This document shows, piece after piece, positions 23,461-25,837 of a stretch of 25,837 nucleotides of DNA (positions within the stretch are counted from its first letter, which is position 1; each line of letters opens with the position of its first letter). A model generated the notes under the pieces. The model ran no database searches, was not told the DNA's origin, and was given only the letters and a program-made list of their open reading frames with translations. Source of the DNA: a virus; IMG/VR virus record IMGVR_UViG_3300023443_000722, positions 1-25,837 of that record. The stretch is one strand, 5' to 3'. Position numbers and translations under genes: made by a program.

Positions 23461-24347
23461 CTATCCCTCCGAGCAACCGTTGGAATTTCAGGAAGTCGGA
23501 AGAGGTGTCTCCACTTTTAGCTCCATCTATCATTATCCCGCCCCCTCCACCACCTCCCCCTCCTACTCTTGTGTCAGGAGATTTGATTGACTTGGGAGGC
23601 GGAGAGTTTGCAGGAGCAACCAATTTCTCAGAGTTCTCTGTGGCGGCAGGATTGCCCTCCGGGATCACGCAATTTGGCATCAGCTCCACATCTCCGGTAA
23701 CGCACGCAATCGCCAATGACTCGATTGAGGGCAACTACTTCTCGATGGACGGTCATGACCCGACTGCTCGGGCCTTTGGTTATGGCTATGATGCCTTCGA
23801 CAATGTCTTTGAGTTTGGTGAAATTCTCGCCAGGATTCACACAGTCTTTGATGACTCGAACAATGGTCGTAGAAGCATTGGACCAGGCGCAAGAATCTCA
23901 GGGTTGGTTGGTCGTCCTGAGGTCAGTCCGGACTTTGATTGCCTCTGTCAGGGACTGAGCCTAGCCAGCCCAACCTTCCTAGACAACGGACTCTATGTCG
24001 ATGCTGGCAGCACATCTTTGCCGTCGAGTGGCGCCGTCCAAGAGATTTTCCAGACAGGACAATGGATGTGGTTGCGTTTGCGAATAGTCGAGAATGGGGC
24101 TGATGATGATTGGATCGTCACTGCATGGTATGGGTCCCAATCGGATCCTCTCGATGCTGGTGGACAACCTAGCCCAGATTCAGTAAATCTGTCTCGGTTC
24201 CGGACCATCTTTGCGATTGATGCTCTTGGATGGGCGTGTGGAGAATTTTGTGATGGGGCTGAGCAGAGGATTTCATACTTGTCATTCTCGACTGATCCGA
24301 CAGTAACTCCCCCACCTCTCCCTGATACCGTGATTGGAGGTCCCTGA
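23457..24347 (+). CDS. LamG-like adhesin with nine-proline linker
   Basis: 296 residues, starting in an ATGA overlap. After a short N-terminus, residues 28-36 are nine consecutive prolines (23538-23564), encoded by mixed Pro codons, forming a rigid spacer before a single LamG-like domain. The domain shows FEFGEILARIHTVFDDSNNG and WMWLRLRIVENGADDDWIV, then AWYGSQSDPLDAGG and a final RISYLSFSTDPTV, followed by a second Pro-rich end. Four cysteines occur (DCLCQG and ACGEFCD) and could pair. Such polyproline runs normally need EF-P for translation. The role is inferred as host-surface binding. Confidence 0.62.
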   Translation: MTIPPSNRWNFRKSEEVSPLLAPSIIIPPPPPPPPPTLVSGDLIDLGGGEFAGATNFSEFSVAAGLPSGITQFGISSTSPVTHAIANDSIEGNYFSMDGHDPTARAFGYGYDAFDNVFEFGEILARIHTVFDDSNNGRRSIGPGARISGLVGRPEVSPDFDCLCQGLSLASPTFLDNGLYVDAGSTSLPSSGAVQEIFQTGQWMWLRLRIVENGADDDWIVTAWYGSQSDPLDAGGQPSPDSVNLSRFRTIFAIDALGWACGEFCDGAEQRISYLSFSTDPTVTPPPLPDTVIGGP

Positions 24348-25537
24348 TGACTGAAGTCATTAATGCCCTCGAGGGAGATCTGGATGCAGTAGTAATTGGG
24401 GCTGGTCAAGCTGCTGATCTGAGACAACCTGTGGGATATGTGCGAGGAGATGTTGACCAAGTTGATGGACTTGGAGAGATTGAGAGATGTCTTGGCTCTT
24501 ATCTTGCTCTTGATGGAACTTCCGGTACTTTTGCTAGCATAGCCAGTACTTCTCTCCTAGATATCTCTGCTGCTTCTCAGTGGGAGGTGTGGATCGATAT
24601 TGCTGCCAGGAGATGGGATGGAGGGACTGGCGGAGAGACTTATGTTGCGAGATGGGCAGAAGATACTAGTCAAAGATCCTGGCGCCTCCATGTTGGGGGC
24701 GGTGGGGGAGGCGGAAGCTTTTTCCATCAGTGGAGCAACGATGGAATCAACCAGAGTAATGTAGCGGCTGCTCCTCAGTTGTTTACCATCGCTAACGATA
24801 GGATCCGGATGAAGTTTCGGGTCATGTTTGATAACAGCACAATAAATCTAGTGGACAATCGGACTTTCCGTAGGTTCTCTGATGTTGACCCTTGGACCAA
24901 TATACAGAAGCATTTCCAAACAGGCGGCACACCTATCTTCAATGGCACAGCTGATCTGAGAATTGGAGATCACGGACCGGGACCTGTGGAGAATCCTTAC
25001 AACGGGCAATTCTTCTCACTCAGGGTCTGGGATGGATGGAGAGAAAGGGAAGGCGTGGAGATAGTGAACATTGACTTCACCAAGCTCACTCCTGGGATTA
25101 CCTCTTTTGAGGAAGACGCTCAAGGCTTGACAGTGAATCTAAATGGAGCTGCGGAGATCAAGGGTGGAGGATCCTCGTTTGGTGATTTCTGCTTTAGATT
25201 GACAGCCACAGGGGGTCATCATCCATTGATTCTTAGGACCGACGCCAATATAGAGCTGTTAAGAGGTAGGTTGAATGTTGTCAAGTCTAAATCTAAGGGG
25301 ACGCCAGCGTCCTCCGGGACTTCGAGAATAGATCCGACTTGGGATGCTGATCTGAGGGTCCCAATCCTTAAGTCTCAGAGCTTAGAGGAGTATAACACGG
25401 CCATACGAAACGCTACTGGTGAAGCTGGCTTGATTCAATTGGAATCGAGGGACTTCTCGGAAGCGTACTTTGATGAGTTGAGGGTGTTAGTATTGGAGAG
25501 GGTTACTCCAATCAGGAAGAGAATCATCCACGTTTGA
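24347..25537 (+). CDS. LamG-like adhesin sharing a module with the large adhesin
   Basis: 396 residues, starting in a TGATG overlap with the previous stop. The N-terminal 45 residues are probably an attachment segment (ALEGDLDAVVIGAGQAADLR). A LamG-like domain follows: LALDGTSGTFASIASTSLLD, WEVWIDIAAR, a seven-glycine turn, RMKFRVMFDNSTINLVDN and FFSLRVWDGW. The stretch TPGITSFEEDAQGLTVNLNG (about DNA 25090-25149) matches APGTTSFSEDANALTVTI in the large adhesin, which marks a shared building block. The last 120 residues (DFCFRLTATGGHHPLILRTD, later SRIDPTWDADLRVPILKS) are not recognised. Likely a second tail-tip binding protein, alternative to or partner of the large adhesin. Confidence 0.62.
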   Translation: MTEVINALEGDLDAVVIGAGQAADLRQPVGYVRGDVDQVDGLGEIERCLGSYLALDGTSGTFASIASTSLLDISAASQWEVWIDIAARRWDGGTGGETYVARWAEDTSQRSWRLHVGGGGGGGSFFHQWSNDGINQSNVAAAPQLFTIANDRIRMKFRVMFDNSTINLVDNRTFRRFSDVDPWTNIQKHFQTGGTPIFNGTADLRIGDHGPGPVENPYNGQFFSLRVWDGWREREGVEIVNIDFTKLTPGITSFEEDAQGLTVNLNGAAEIKGGGSSFGDFCFRLTATGGHHPLILRTDANIELLRGRLNVVKSKSKGTPASSGTSRIDPTWDADLRVPILKSQSLEEYNTAIRNATGEAGLIQLESRDFSEAYFDELRVLVLERVTPIRKRIIHV

Positions 25538-25548
25538 AGGAGAATCTC

Positions 25549-25809
25549 ATGGAAATCATCAATGCAATTATCCCGATCGCTCTTGGCGTGTCTACGAAGT
25601 ATATCTATGCATACATCAAGAAGTACCTCACGTTCCTGGATGGACTTCCTGCTCCTTTCCAGCAGGGTGGAGTCCTACTGATTGCTGTGCTGATTACTTG
25701 GGGAGCAACATTCGTTCCGGGTCTGGAATCGTTGTTGCTGGAAGACCCAGAAATATCAGCTGCTCTTGCTGCTGCGACAGCGTACGCGGTACACAAGCCT
25801 ACTAGCTAG
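25549..25809 (+). CDS. Holin-like small membrane protein
   Basis: 86 residues from the ATG at 25549, chosen because AAGGAG precedes it at correct spacing; an in-frame TTG at 25534 lies inside the previous gene. There are two or three hydrophobic helices: INAIIPIALGVSTKYIYA (about 4-21, moderately hydrophobic), GGVLLIAVLITWGATFV (about 40-56), and EISAALAAATAYAV (about 68-81). Charged residues (KK, K) lie after the first helix and near the C-terminus. Size, topology and position at the end of the tail module, just before another gene with a strong ribosome binding site, fit a holin that releases endolysin. Without the next gene, another small membrane protein cannot be excluded. Confidence 0.6.
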   Translation: MEIINAIIPIALGVSTKYIYAYIKKYLTFLDGLPAPFQQGGVLLIAVLITWGATFVPGLESLLLEDPEISAALAAATAYAVHKPTS

Positions 25810-25823
25810 GCTGAGGAGGAGGG

Positions 25824-25837
25824 ATGCCGGCACACAT
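25824..25837 (+). CDS. Start of next gene (3' truncated by window edge)
   Basis: ATG at 25824 is preceded by GAGGAGGA (ribosome binding site, spacing suitable), and four codons (M-P-A-H) are visible before the window ends. After a holin-like gene an endolysin is a common neighbour, but too little sequence is present to say so. Confidence 0.5.

Noticed and set aside
20569-25537. Diversity-generating retroelement acting on the adhesins
   Set aside because: No reverse transcriptase, template repeat or adenine-biased variable region was seen in the window.

Overview
The window is one continuous late (virion) module of a tailed double-stranded DNA phage, or a prophage of one. All genes lie on the + strand and are packed tightly. 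Many stop/start pairs overlap (TAATG at 7492, 8290, 9018, 14916, 15386 and 16020; ATGA or TGATG at 15840, 23457 and 24345). The long tape measure protein, tail tube protein, tail terminator and frameshifted tail assembly chaperones point to a non-contractile (siphovirus-like) tail. I see no integrase, replication, DNA-modification, tRNA or CRISPR content. The host cannot be read directly. The families at the tail tip (discoidin-like minor tail protein, DTLK/AEIAVGNGY-type small virion proteins) resemble those I associate with phages of Gram-negative bacteria, which is only a weak inference.

Layout. (1) Head-tail joining, 1-1088: the end of the major capsid protein, then a gp6-like head-tail adaptor. 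(2) An unusual cassette of six accessory virion genes, 1215-7494, lies between the adaptor and the head-closure protein, which are normally adjacent. It encodes a three-domain beta protein, two small conserved virion proteins, a coiled-coil protein, a 1085-residue protein made of 51 tandem 20-residue repeats, and a BppU-N-like protein. (3) The standard neck/tail order resumes at 7494-10819: head closure, HK97 gp10-like, tail terminator, a C1q/TNF-like fibre protein and the tail tube protein. A terminator-like hairpin follows. (4) Tail assembly chaperone with a T TTT TTG slippery site (-1 frameshift), then a 1044-residue tape measure protein, to 14918. (5) Tail tip and receptor-binding region, 14918-25537: two tandem paralogues, a Cys-rich miniprotein, an unknown protein, a hub-like protein carrying an inserted Asp-box beta-propeller, a discoidin-like minor tail protein, a fibre head-like protein and three LamG/concanavalin-like adhesins. 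(6) Lysis starts at the right edge: a holin-like membrane protein and the first codons of the next gene.

Working together: the adaptor, closure, gp10-like and terminator proteins join the capsid to the tube. The tape measure and its chaperones set tube length. The hub and lectin-like proteins sit at the tip and probably bind the host surface. The inserted cassette probably makes a neck, head or tail appendage whose long element is the 51-repeat protein, and this is the most novel-looking part. No gene-free stretch exceeds 300 bases. The longest are 1089-1214 (two inverted repeats) and 10820-10955 (terminator-like hairpin).
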